From: DATJBF01 sp035516795
GTDB taxonomy: Bacteria > Verrucomicrobiota > Verrucomicrobiia > Palsa-1439
Assembly: GCA_035516795.1 (NCBI GenBank)
Contig: DATIZX010000054.1
Span: forward strand, 1 to 49,258
Length of the DNA stretch: 49,258 nt
Direction of reading: 5' to 3'
Below, in pieces: positions 17,249 through 23,680 of the stretch. A program made the translations under genes and the position numbers. Numbering within the stretch: position 1 is the first letter of the stretch; each line of letters opens with the position of its first letter. The notes under the pieces were generated by a model that did no database searches, was not told the DNA's origin, and worked only from the letters and a program-made list of their open reading frames with translations.

Positions 17249-18277
17249 ATGCGTGTACTCGTTACAGGTCACAAAGGCTACATCGGGACCGTCATGGTGC
17301 CGATGTTGCTGGATGCCGGGCACGAAGTGGTCGGGATGGATTCCGATCTGTTCGAGGCCTGCACGTTCGGCAAAAACGGAATTCGGAAAATCCGTGACAT
17401 GCGCAAGGATATCCGCGATGCCACGTCCGACGATCTTCGTGGATTCGACGCCATCATTCATCTCGCCGGGCTGTGTAACGATCCGCTCGGGGATTTGAAT
17501 CCCGAACTGACGTACGACATCAACTACCGCGCTTCTGTCCGTCTGGCCCAACTCGCGAAGGAGGTCGGCGTTTCCCGTTTCATCTTCTCCTCTTCGTGCA
17601 GCAACTACGGCGCGGGCGGCGAGGACATGCTTACCGAGGAATCGCCCTTCAATCCCGTCACACCGTACGGAAAATCAAAGGTCATGGTCGAACAGGACGT
17701 CTCGAAATTGGCGGACGACGACTTTACTCCCACGTTCCTGCGTAATGCCACGGCCTTCGGTGTTTCGCCCCGGTTGCGGTTCGATCTGGTGCTTAACAAT
17801 CTGGCCGCGTGGGCGCTGACGACCGGACGGATCTACATGAAGAGTGATGGCACGCCGTGGCGTCCCATCGTTCACATTGCCGACATCAGCCGCGCGTTCA
17901 TCGCCGTGCTCGCCGCGCCGCGCGAACTGGTGCATAACCAGGCCTACAACGTCGGTCGCAACGAGGATAATTATCGTGTCCGCGAGTTGGCCGACATTGT
18001 GAAGGAAACCATTCCGGATTGCCGGATCGATTTCGCGGATGGAGCCGGGCCGGACAAACGGTGTTACCGGGTCGATTGCAGCAAAATCCTGCGGATGCTG
18101 CCGGAATTCAAGCCGCAGTGGAGCGCCCGCTCGGGCGCCCGCGAGCTTCACGCCGCCTACCAGCAGGTGGGCTTGACGGTTAAAGAATTCGAAGGCGAAC
18201 GTTACAAGCGACTCGCACAAATCCAGAAGCTTCTGCGAGAAGGTCGCCTGGACGCTTCGCTGCGATGGAAGAATTGA
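17249..18277 (+). CDS. NAD(P)-dependent epimerase/dehydratase (extended SDR)
   Basis: Start chosen at ATG 17249, two bases after the rfbF stop; the open frame upstream runs through rfbF and is not used. The 342-aa protein has the Rossmann motif 'MRVLVTGHKGYIGTVM', 'IIHLAGLCNDPLGDLNPE', 'FIFSSSCSNYG' and the catalytic Y140-GKS-K144 ('VTPYGKSKVMVEQ'). It also has 'RNATAFGVSPRLRFDLVLN' and 'IVHIADISRAF'. This branch of SDRs often sits beside rfbF-like cytidylyltransferases and sugar C-methyltransferases in surface-glycan loci, acting as a 4-ketoreductase or epimerase on the modified nucleotide sugar. It lacks the N-terminal form expected of RfbG (CDP-glucose 4,6-dehydratase). A perfect hairpin follows its stop (18282-18303). 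SDR membership is firm; the reaction is not determined. Confidence 0.88.
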   Translation: MRVLVTGHKGYIGTVMVPMLLDAGHEVVGMDSDLFEACTFGKNGIRKIRDMRKDIRDATSDDLRGFDAIIHLAGLCNDPLGDLNPELTYDINYRASVRLAQLAKEVGVSRFIFSSSCSNYGAGGEDMLTEESPFNPVTPYGKSKVMVEQDVSKLADDDFTPTFLRNATAFGVSPRLRFDLVLNNLAAWALTTGRIYMKSDGTPWRPIVHIADISRAFIAVLAAPRELVHNQAYNVGRNEDNYRVRELADIVKETIPDCRIDFADGAGPDKRCYRVDCSKILRMLPEFKPQWSARSGARELHAAYQQVGLTVKEFEGERYKRLAQIQKLLREGRLDASLRWKN

Positions 18278-18281
18278 GGGG

Positions 18282-18303
18282 AGGGCCACGCTCCGTCGTG
18301 GCC
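18282..18303 (+). repeat. intercistronic hairpin between SDR and methyltransferase genes
   Basis: GGGCCACG and CGTGGCCC form a perfect 8-bp stem with the 6-base loop CTCCGT. It is followed by only a short 'attt', so it is not a convincing terminator; it may be an mRNA-stability hairpin or a repeat remnant. The methyltransferase ATG lies 5 bases downstream, so the stem could also limit its translation. Confidence 0.5.
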
Positions 18304-18308
18304 CATTT

Positions 18309-19490
18309 ATGACCAAACGCATTTGCCCAAGTTGCGGTCACCGCGGAATGCGGATGTTTTACGAGTCGCGCGGGGTCTCCGCGCACAGCGTCCTGATTTT
18401 CAATACCCGCGAGGAAGCGATCAGCTATCCCAAAGGGGACATTGTTCTGGGCTTCTGCGGCGCGTGCGGGTTTGTCTCGAACGTCACGTTCGATCCTTCG
18501 CTCCATCAATACTCACAAAAGTACGAAGAGACGCAGGGGTTCTCGGCGAAGTTCCGGCAGTTCCATGAAGAATTGGCGGGCGACCTGATCAACCGCTACG
18601 ACCTCCACAAAAAACGCATCATTGAAATCGGCTGCGGCAAGGGCGAATTCCTCAGTTTGCTCTGCGAAATGGGAAACAACCGCGGCGTGGGGTTCGATCC
18701 CGCGTACGTCGTCGAACGCAACCACAGCCCGGCGCGGGACCGGATGAAATTCGTCCAGGATTTCTATTCCGAGAAACACACGAAGTACCACGGCGATTTT
18801 GTCTGCTGCAAAATGACCCTCGAACACATTCATCCGACCGCGGAGTTTATGCGCACGGTGAGACGCTCGATCGGTGACCGCCCGGACACGGTGATTTTCT
18901 TTCAGGTGCCCGACCTGCCGCGCATTCTCCGCGAACGCGCCTTTTGGGACATTTATTACGAACACTGCTCGTATTTCGCACCCGGCTCGCTGGCGCGGTT
19001 GTTCCGACGCACCGGATTCGACGTGCTGGAAACGTGGACGGCTTACCAGAATCAATATCTCATGATCGAAGCTCGACCCGGCAAAGCCGTCGAGCCGTCC
19101 AACGAAGAAGACGACGAAGACGTGCGGGCGCTCTGGACGGAAATCGCCGACTTCGCAGCGCATTCTTCGGCGAAGATCGACGCGTGGAAAAATGACCTTG
19201 CGCAGATGAAACAACAAGGCCGGCGCGTCGTTGTCTGGGGCGGCGGCTCCAAAGGCGTCACGCTCCTGACCACACTCGGCGTCACCGATGAGATCGCCTA
19301 CGCTGTCGATGTCAATCCGCACAAGCACGGCACGTTTATGGCGGGCACCGGCCACGAAGTCGTCTCACCGCAGTTCCTGAAAGATTACCGGCCCCACGTG
19401 GTGATCGTCATGAATCCCGTGTACGTCGAGGAAATTTCCCGCGATCTGCGAGATATGGGGTTGCGACCCCGATTGATTCCTGTGCAGTGA
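18309..19490 (+). CDS. nucleotide-sugar C-methyltransferase (class I SAM-dependent, copy 1)
   Basis: A 393-aa protein with the three-part layout of sugar C-methyltransferases such as TylC3/NovU. The N-terminal zinc-binding part has paired cysteines (CPSC near residue 6; CGAC near residue 54). The central SAM-binding Rossmann domain has 'RIIEIGCGKGEFLSLLCEMG' (about residues 100-119), and later 'KMTLEHIHPT' and the His-rich 'DIYYEHCSYFAPGSL'. The C-terminal domain has 'VVVWGGGSKGVTLLTTLG' and 'YRPHVVIVMNPVY'. These enzymes transfer a methyl group from SAM to a carbon next to the keto group of an NDP-4-keto sugar, forming branched sugars. Its neighbours rfbF and the SDR fit this pathway. It is paralogous to 20685-21881, with a glycosyltransferase between them. 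Which carbon and sugar are unknown. Confidence 0.9.
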   Translation: MTKRICPSCGHRGMRMFYESRGVSAHSVLIFNTREEAISYPKGDIVLGFCGACGFVSNVTFDPSLHQYSQKYEETQGFSAKFRQFHEELAGDLINRYDLHKKRIIEIGCGKGEFLSLLCEMGNNRGVGFDPAYVVERNHSPARDRMKFVQDFYSEKHTKYHGDFVCCKMTLEHIHPTAEFMRTVRRSIGDRPDTVIFFQVPDLPRILRERAFWDIYYEHCSYFAPGSLARLFRRTGFDVLETWTAYQNQYLMIEARPGKAVEPSNEEDDEDVRALWTEIADFAAHSSAKIDAWKNDLAQMKQQGRRVVVWGGGSKGVTLLTTLGVTDEIAYAVDVNPHKHGTFMAGTGHEVVSPQFLKDYRPHVVIVMNPVYVEEISRDLRDMGLRPRLIPVQ

Positions 19491-19584
19491 ATGGAGGCGC
19501 AAAACAACTCGCCGCCATGGCGCGGCTGTAGCGAAACGTGGATGACACAGGGAGTTTGTTCTCCCACAACACGGAGCGTGCCTG

Positions 19585-20688
19585 ATGAAGGCTGTTCGAT
19601 TGCGCGTGAGCATTGGACTGCCGGTATACAACGGTGAGCGCTATGTGGCCGCAGCGCTCGAATCCCTCCTCTCTCAAACCTTCCGAGACTTCGAGCTGAT
19701 CATCTCGGACAACGCCTCGTCGGACCGAACGGAACACATCTGCCGGCAGTATGCCGCACGGGATCGACGGATCCGTTATTATCGCAACGCGATCAATCTC
19801 GGAGCCGCCCCCAATTTCAACCGCACCGCGAAATTGGCGACGGGTGAATACTTCCAGTGGGCTTGTTACGATGACCTCTGGCTGCCCGAATGCCTCGAAC
19901 GTTGTGTCGCAGTGCTGGACCGCGATCCCTCGATTGTCCTCTGCCATACACGGGTTCAGATGATTGACGAATTTGGCGCCCCGACACGGGTCTTTCAGCA
20001 TCACGTTGTCAAACCCACCGCCGGCCCGCCGCCCAGCGCGTCCGCCTGCCGGCCCGAAGAGCGATTCAATCGGATGCTCTACGAGCGCGGTTGTTATTCC
20101 ATTCTCGGGTTGATGCGGCTGAGTGCCCTGCGGCAAACGCGCGGCCATGAGGCGTACACGCATGGCGACGGTGTGCTGATGGCGCGGCTGGCTTTGCTGG
20201 GACGATACCACGAGATTCCGGAAGCTCTGTTTCTCAATCGCGATCATCCGGCCCGTTCTGCTCGCGTGGCCAAGCCGCAGTACCATACCTACGATGGATG
20301 GTTCGACACGAAGAAGGTTGGCCGCATCTCGCTGCCATACTGGCGCATGTGGTTTGGCTATCTGCAAGGCGTGTGGGAGACACCACTCAGTTTCAGGTCG
20401 CGGTTGTGGTGCCACTTCTATCTGCTGAATTGGATGCGGTGGACTCGCAAGAACCTGTTCAAGGATCTGAAACGCGTGGTGCGGCAGTGGATGTTGCAGG
20501 TTCTGGAACCCATCTCTTGGCCTTTTGTACGAATTGTGGAGGGACGCGCTCCGTTCCGAGACGTTGTAGCCACGCCGCTCAGCCGGCGTGCAGGGGCGGG
20601 AACGGACGTTGTACCCACGCCGCTCTGTCGGCGTGAATTCGCGGCGACTGAGCGCCGCGGCTACAGTTTGCCAGCGAAAGTAAAATGA
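19585..20688 (+). CDS. family 2 glycosyltransferase (copy 2) with repeat-derived C-terminal tail
   Basis: A 367-aa GT2 enzyme, paralogous to 15450-16421 with conserved blocks along the first ~310 residues ('RVSIGLPVYNGERYVAAAL', 'ISDNASSDRT', 'LGAAPNFNRT', 'WACYDDLWLPECL', 'HGDGVLMARLALLGRYHEIP'). The acidic DD of 'CYDDLW' replaces a classic DxD. After about residue 320 the sequence leaves the paralog and becomes a basic low-complexity tail. This tail is encoded by a tandem palindromic repeat (20561-20635 plus an inverted arm at 20646-20662), so it is probably not needed for catalysis. The stop overlaps the next start by 4 bases (ATGA), pointing to translational coupling with the second methyltransferase. 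Presumably it adds a sugar, perhaps the C-methylated one, to the repeat unit; that is inference. Confidence 0.9.
   Translation: MKAVRLRVSIGLPVYNGERYVAAALESLLSQTFRDFELIISDNASSDRTEHICRQYAARDRRIRYYRNAINLGAAPNFNRTAKLATGEYFQWACYDDLWLPECLERCVAVLDRDPSIVLCHTRVQMIDEFGAPTRVFQHHVVKPTAGPPPSASACRPEERFNRMLYERGCYSILGLMRLSALRQTRGHEAYTHGDGVLMARLALLGRYHEIPEALFLNRDHPARSARVAKPQYHTYDGWFDTKKVGRISLPYWRMWFGYLQGVWETPLSFRSRLWCHFYLLNWMRWTRKNLFKDLKRVVRQWMLQVLEPISWPFVRIVEGRAPFRDVVATPLSRRAGAGTDVVPTPLCRREFAATERRGYSLPAKVK
20561..20666 (+). repeat. tandem palindromic repeat inside the 3' end of the GT2 gene
   Basis: Two direct copies of a 30-bp unit, ACGTTGTA(g/c)CCACGCCGCTC..., lie at 20561-20590 and 20606-20635, differing at three positions. 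A partly inverted copy of its start (CTGAGCGCCGCGGCTAC) closes the block at about 20648-20664. The outer ends GTAGCC.../...GGCTAC are complementary, like other repeats in this window. The block lies in the reading frame and encodes the last ~40 residues of the glycosyltransferase. Confidence 0.8.
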
Positions 20689-21881
20689 CCACCGTTCACA
20701 ACTCCACGGATTGTCCGGTCTGTCGATTGACGGACACTGCGGTGCTCATCGAGACGCCGCCGGTGCCGGTGTACTGCAACGTCTTGTGGCCGACGCACGC
20801 CGACGCTCTCGCGGCGCCGACCGGCGAAATGCGTCTCTGCTGGTGTCGCGAATGCGGGCATTTCTTTAATGCCGCGTTTCGACCCGAGTTGATGGGTGGC
20901 TACGATCAACAGTACGAGAACTCGCTGCATTACTCGGAAAAGTTCAGGTCGTATGCGCAGGGGCTGGCCAAACGATTGGTCGAACGCTACGACTTGCGCG
21001 ACAAGCACGTCGTCGACATCGGCTGCGGCAAAGGCGACTTCCTCCTCCTGTTGTGCGCGATGGGGCACAATCGCGGCATTGGTTACGATCACAGTTACGA
21101 GGAGCGCGAAATCGATCCCGCGCTGAAATCGCGTGTCCGGTTTATTCGCGACTTCTATCCGGCGAGACATCCGCAAAACACGGCCGACTTCATTTGCTGT
21201 CGGCAGGTCCTGGAACATTTGCAGCACCCCGTCGCTTTTTTGCAGGAGATCCGCAAAGGGATCGACGGCAAGAAGGACATGGTGGTATTCTTTGAAGTTC
21301 CCAATGTGATGTACACGTTGAAAGACCTCGGCATCTGGGACCTTATTTACGAACATTACTCGTATTTCTCCGCCCACTCGTTGGCGCGCGCATTCACGTC
21401 GGCTGGATTCCGCGTCGCCTCCTTGGAAGATGCTTTTGCAGGGCAATATCTCACGATCGAGGCGTTGCCAGTCACGGACACCGCGACTGCGGACGAGAAC
21501 GGTGGGGCAGGGGAGATTCAAGAGATTAATTCTTACGTGGAAGTCTTTGCCGAGAAATATCACGAGAAGGTGGCCAGTTGGAGTCGTCAACTGGCGGAGA
21601 TGAAACGTTTGGGAAAGAAAGTCGTCGTCTGGGGTGGGGGATCGAAAGGGATCATGTTCCTCAACCTGATGCGGAGTGACGCCGCGATTTCGTACGTGGT
21701 TGATCTCAACCGGCACAAGCACGGCCGGTTCGTGCCCGTAACCGGGCAGGAAGTCGTCCCACCCGAATTCTTGAAGGACTACCGCCCGGATGCCGTCATC
21801 ACGATGAATCCGATCTACCGCGAAGAAATCGCCAACAAACTCCAGTCGATGAATGTAACCGCCGAATGCGTTGCGGCGTGA
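20685..21881 (+). CDS. nucleotide-sugar C-methyltransferase (class I SAM-dependent, copy 2)
   Basis: A 398-aa paralog of 18309-19490 with the same three domains. It has an N-terminal zinc-binding region (CPVC near residue 9, CREC near residue 58), a SAM-binding domain ('HVVDIGCGKGDFLLLLCAMG' followed by 'RQVLEHLQHP' and 'YEHYSYFSAHSLA'), and a C-terminal domain ('VVVWGGGSKGIMFLNLM', 'YRPDAVITMNPIY'). The N-terminus ('VPVYCNVLWPTHADAL') is nearer to the common form of the family than copy 1, so this may be the older gene; that is a judgement by eye. ATG overlaps the stop of the glycosyltransferase (ATGA). It is the last gene of the glycan operon, 14 bases before the antisense tRNA. Two methyltransferases could act on different carbons or different sugars. 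Confidence 0.9.
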   Translation: MTTVHNSTDCPVCRLTDTAVLIETPPVPVYCNVLWPTHADALAAPTGEMRLCWCRECGHFFNAAFRPELMGGYDQQYENSLHYSEKFRSYAQGLAKRLVERYDLRDKHVVDIGCGKGDFLLLLCAMGHNRGIGYDHSYEEREIDPALKSRVRFIRDFYPARHPQNTADFICCRQVLEHLQHPVAFLQEIRKGIDGKKDMVVFFEVPNVMYTLKDLGIWDLIYEHYSYFSAHSLARAFTSAGFRVASLEDAFAGQYLTIEALPVTDTATADENGGAGEIQEINSYVEVFAEKYHEKVASWSRQLAEMKRLGKKVVVWGGGSKGIMFLNLMRSDAAISYVVDLNRHKHGRFVPVTGQEVVPPEFLKDYRPDAVITMNPIYREEIANKLQSMNVTAECVAA

Positions 21882-21895
21882 GAAGGGGGGAAGAT

Positions 21896-21972
<77 letters not shown>

Positions 21973-21983
21973 GGGAAATTGCC

Positions 21984-22008
21984 AAGCGCACACACGTGCG
22001 CTTTTTTT
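21984..22008 (+). terminator. intrinsic terminator downstream of the glycan operon
   Basis: AAGCGCAC and GTGCGCTT form a perfect 8-bp stem with loop ACAC, running into a T tract (22002-22008). The T tract is on the plus strand, so it would stop transcripts from the methyltransferase end of the glycan operon. Such transcripts would first pass through the antisense of the tRNA gene. Confidence 0.8.
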
Positions 22009-22022
22009 GTGTTTGCATCTGT

Positions 22023-22052
22023 ACTCTACGTGATTTCGAAGGGCGCTGGCAA
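22023..22052 (-). promoter_or_regulatory. candidate sigma-70 promoter for the tRNA gene
   Basis: On the minus strand TTGCCA (-35, 22047-22052) and TAGAGT (-10, 22023-22028) are separated by 18 bases and lie about 50 bases upstream of the tRNA 5' end. The -35 matches consensus at 5 of 6 positions, the -10 at 4 of 6. Found by eye only. Confidence 0.35.
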
Positions 22053-22074
22053 GCCATCAGCCGATGGGTCGTAT

Positions 22075-22190
22075 CCTGTTTTGGAGGGCCACCCACCCCG
22101 GCGGGATCGTGGCCGCATTTCCCGAACGGACGCGATACTTCGACGGCACTCAGCACAAGCTCCGCGCGTCCCTCGAGCCAGTAAATTTGG
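22075..22190 (-). repeat. dispersed ~115-bp repeat, family A copy 1 (inverted)
   Basis: Read on the minus strand it matches the copies at 23379-23490 and 26580-26694: CCAAATTTACTGG, a 'gagcttgtgctgag' block, 'CGCGTCCGTTCGG', 'GCGGCCACGATCCCGCCGG' and a final 'CCTCCAAAACAGG'. It is more diverged in the middle than the other two copies. No gene lies between the terminator and the oxygenase remnant, so 22009-22209 holds only this repeat and the candidate tRNA promoter. Confidence 0.8.
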
Positions 22191-22209
22191 ACATCGCCGC
22201 CGCGTCTGC

Positions 22210-22587
22210 CTACTCGCGTCCCCGAAACTCGTTGCGAATGAAATTGCCGATGCGCTTCACCCGGTTGCGCACGATCTGCAGCGGAGTTTGATCCACGAAA
22301 TAGGTCGACAGAATGGAATCACGGGTCTCCACTTCCGGGCCGACCGTGTCCACCGAGTGATAGGCATCCCCGTCCACAGCAAACGCATATCCCGTATTCG
22401 GCAAGAAAGACATTTGCCGGGCTTTCTCGTACGAATTGTCTGCCACGCGCCTATGGAAAATCGTCCCCACGTGCTTGATCGAACCGTCCCGTGGCAGATA
22501 CAACTGAATCGTCATGCCTTTCCAATGCGTGTCGGGATGGATGCTGATGTGATAACCCGGCACGTCCCTGGTCAAGATGGGAACCAT
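22210..22587 (-). pseudogene. 2OG-Fe(II) oxygenase-like C-terminal fragment
   Basis: About 126 residues from an internal Met (22587) to the stop at 22210 look like the catalytic end of a prolyl-hydroxylase-type 2-oxoglutarate/Fe(II) dioxygenase. 'PGYHISIHPDTHWKGMTIQL' contains the HxD iron motif (H-P-D), then 'YLPRDG', 'GTIFHR' and a distal iron-binding His in 'GDAYHSVDTV'. Such enzymes are often found in surface-glycan loci. The frame is open further upstream to 22851, but that part has no recognisable similarity and overlaps a DUF2934 reading frame, so the N-terminal half seems lost. It could instead be a short intact protein starting at 22587. It lies next to a tRNA gene and repeats, a common place for remnants. 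Confidence 0.5.
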
Positions 22588-22657
22588 TCCGCACCGATGG
22601 CAACTCTCGTCGGTACTATTCCGGTAAAGTCTTGGTCGGTGTGTGTGTCTATGGACA

Positions 22658-22936
22658 TCAATTGTTTTCAATGCGGCGGAGTGGACAACGGATCCGGGCA
22701 ATAAGGTAACATACGTCTTGGAAGTTGCCCGAGTCCGCACGGCGTCGCGACCGGGGCGAAAGAGGCAACTGCGGCCCCAAGGGACGTAAGCGGACGACAT
22801 GCAGGGGCAGGTGCATGATCTCAAATCGGGCCTGCTCCCAATCCTCCTCACAGTGACCGGGTTCCTGTCCCCGTTCCTTGTAGAGCTCGAATGCGCGCTT
22901 CCGGATCAGGTCTTCTGACGGCATCCTGGCCTTCAT
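22658..22936 (-). CDS. DUF2934 protein, possibly with degraded C-terminus
   Basis: A 92-aa reading frame whose first ~40 residues carry the DUF2934 signature: 'DLIRKRAFELYKERGQEPGH' followed by 'CEEDWEQARFEI'. DUF2934 proteins are small, of unknown function, and common in soil bacteria. The start at 22936 has AAGGTGA a few bases upstream; Met5 (22924) is an alternative. After residue ~45 the sequence turns into a Pro/Arg-rich stretch unlike the family, and it overlaps the upstream extension of the oxygenase remnant in another frame. The true C-terminus may therefore be lost through deletion or frameshift. Confidence 0.6.
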   Translation of the reverse strand: MKARMPSEDLIRKRAFELYKERGQEPGHCEEDWEQARFEIMHLPLHVVRLRPLGPQLPLSPRSRRRADSGNFQDVCYLIARIRCPLRRIENN

Positions 22937-23378
22937 GGGTCACCTTGTTCCTTTCCATGAAAACCGTAGCGCTGATCCGGGCGTGGGGAAATGCGCAGGC
23001 ATCTGAACGTGTTCTGCGTTAACATCCGAGGCCCTGGTCGGCAATCATCCTGTCCACGACGAAACTGGGCGAAGCCGGGCGCTATCACGGCGCAGCGGCC
23101 CGAGTCGTCTAGAGACGCACCCGTGAAGGGTGCGACTACACGGGTATCGGTTTTGGCGGGCGGGCGGCGACCCTACCATTCTTTGGGGTAGCGGATTCGG
23201 CATTTTGCCGAATAGCTTTCACCGGCGGATAAAGTAAACTGAGGTTGCAACGGCAGAGCTCAGGCCGTTCGATGCGGTTCGCCGCATCAAACGAAACCAA
23301 ACACTGCCGTTGTTCTTTTTGGGCAAAACGTAGATCGTGCTTCTCGGCTAACAGTTCGCATTTGTTGGTAATATTCTA
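22937..23378. other. intergenic region with small palindromes and a structured RNA candidate
   Basis: No gene is seen here. At 23113-23129 GCACCC and GGGTGC form a hairpin inside a REP-like unit that ends GTGCGACTAC. At 23197-23215 ATTCGGCA and TGCCGAAT form a perfect 8-bp stem. The structured RNA at 23241-23320 is described separately. The rest shows nothing recognisable. Confidence 0.5.
23241..23320 (+). ncRNA. candidate structured RNA with intrinsic terminator and an alternative stem
   Basis: CAACGGCAG (23248-23256) and CTGCCGTTG (23304-23312) form a perfect 9-bp stem followed by TTCTTTTT. Inside it GATGCGG-TTCG-CCGCATC (23271-23288) is a perfect hairpin with a UUCG tetraloop. The left arm AACGGC can instead pair with GCCGTT at 23264-23269. 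So a terminator and a competing stem are mutually exclusive, as in attenuators and riboswitches. It does not match any riboswitch consensus I know. It may be a small RNA of its own or a leader of the radical SAM gene 360 bases downstream. Confidence 0.5.
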
Positions 23379-23490
23379 ATTTGGCGACTGGAGGAACGCC
23401 CAGAGCCTGTCCTGAGCAAAGCCGAAGGGTCGCGTCCGTTCGGAAAACGCGGCCACGATCCCGCCGGGGCGGGATGCCTCCAAATCAGGA
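23379..23490 (+). repeat. dispersed ~115-bp repeat, family A copy 2
   Basis: Begins AATTTGGCGACTGGAGG and contains GAGCCTGTCCTGAGCAAAGC, then CGAAGGGTCGCGTCCG, GCGGCCACGATCCCGCCGG and CCTCCAAATCAGG. It is nearly identical in its centre to 26580-26694 and matches 22075-22190 in reverse. It separates the RNA candidate from the radical SAM gene. Open frames across it on either strand are by-products of the repeat. Confidence 0.85.
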
Positions 23491-23680
23491 CGACTCCCAT
23501 TTGTGTCGATTCGTGAATTCGTGGCGGAATCTGCATGCAGCCCGAAATTGGCCTTTGACTTTGCGGTGATTTGAGCGTCTACTGGTTTTAGCCAAGGTAG
23601 TAACACTCCGACCCACCTGGTTTGAGTCGCAACGGAGCGACGACATCTTGACCTAAAACTCGGAAGAAGTGTGTAGAATT

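Noticed and set aside
23241..23320. Assigning the RNA to a cobalamin, SAM, SAH, fluoride or guanidine riboswitch
   Set aside because: None of the conserved core motifs of these classes could be found around the stems.
23376..23606. 76-aa minus-strand frame and similar ones at 26455-26697 and 22064-22291
   Set aside because: They share a peptide only because they translate the same dispersed repeat; there is no ribosome-binding site or protein-like continuation.
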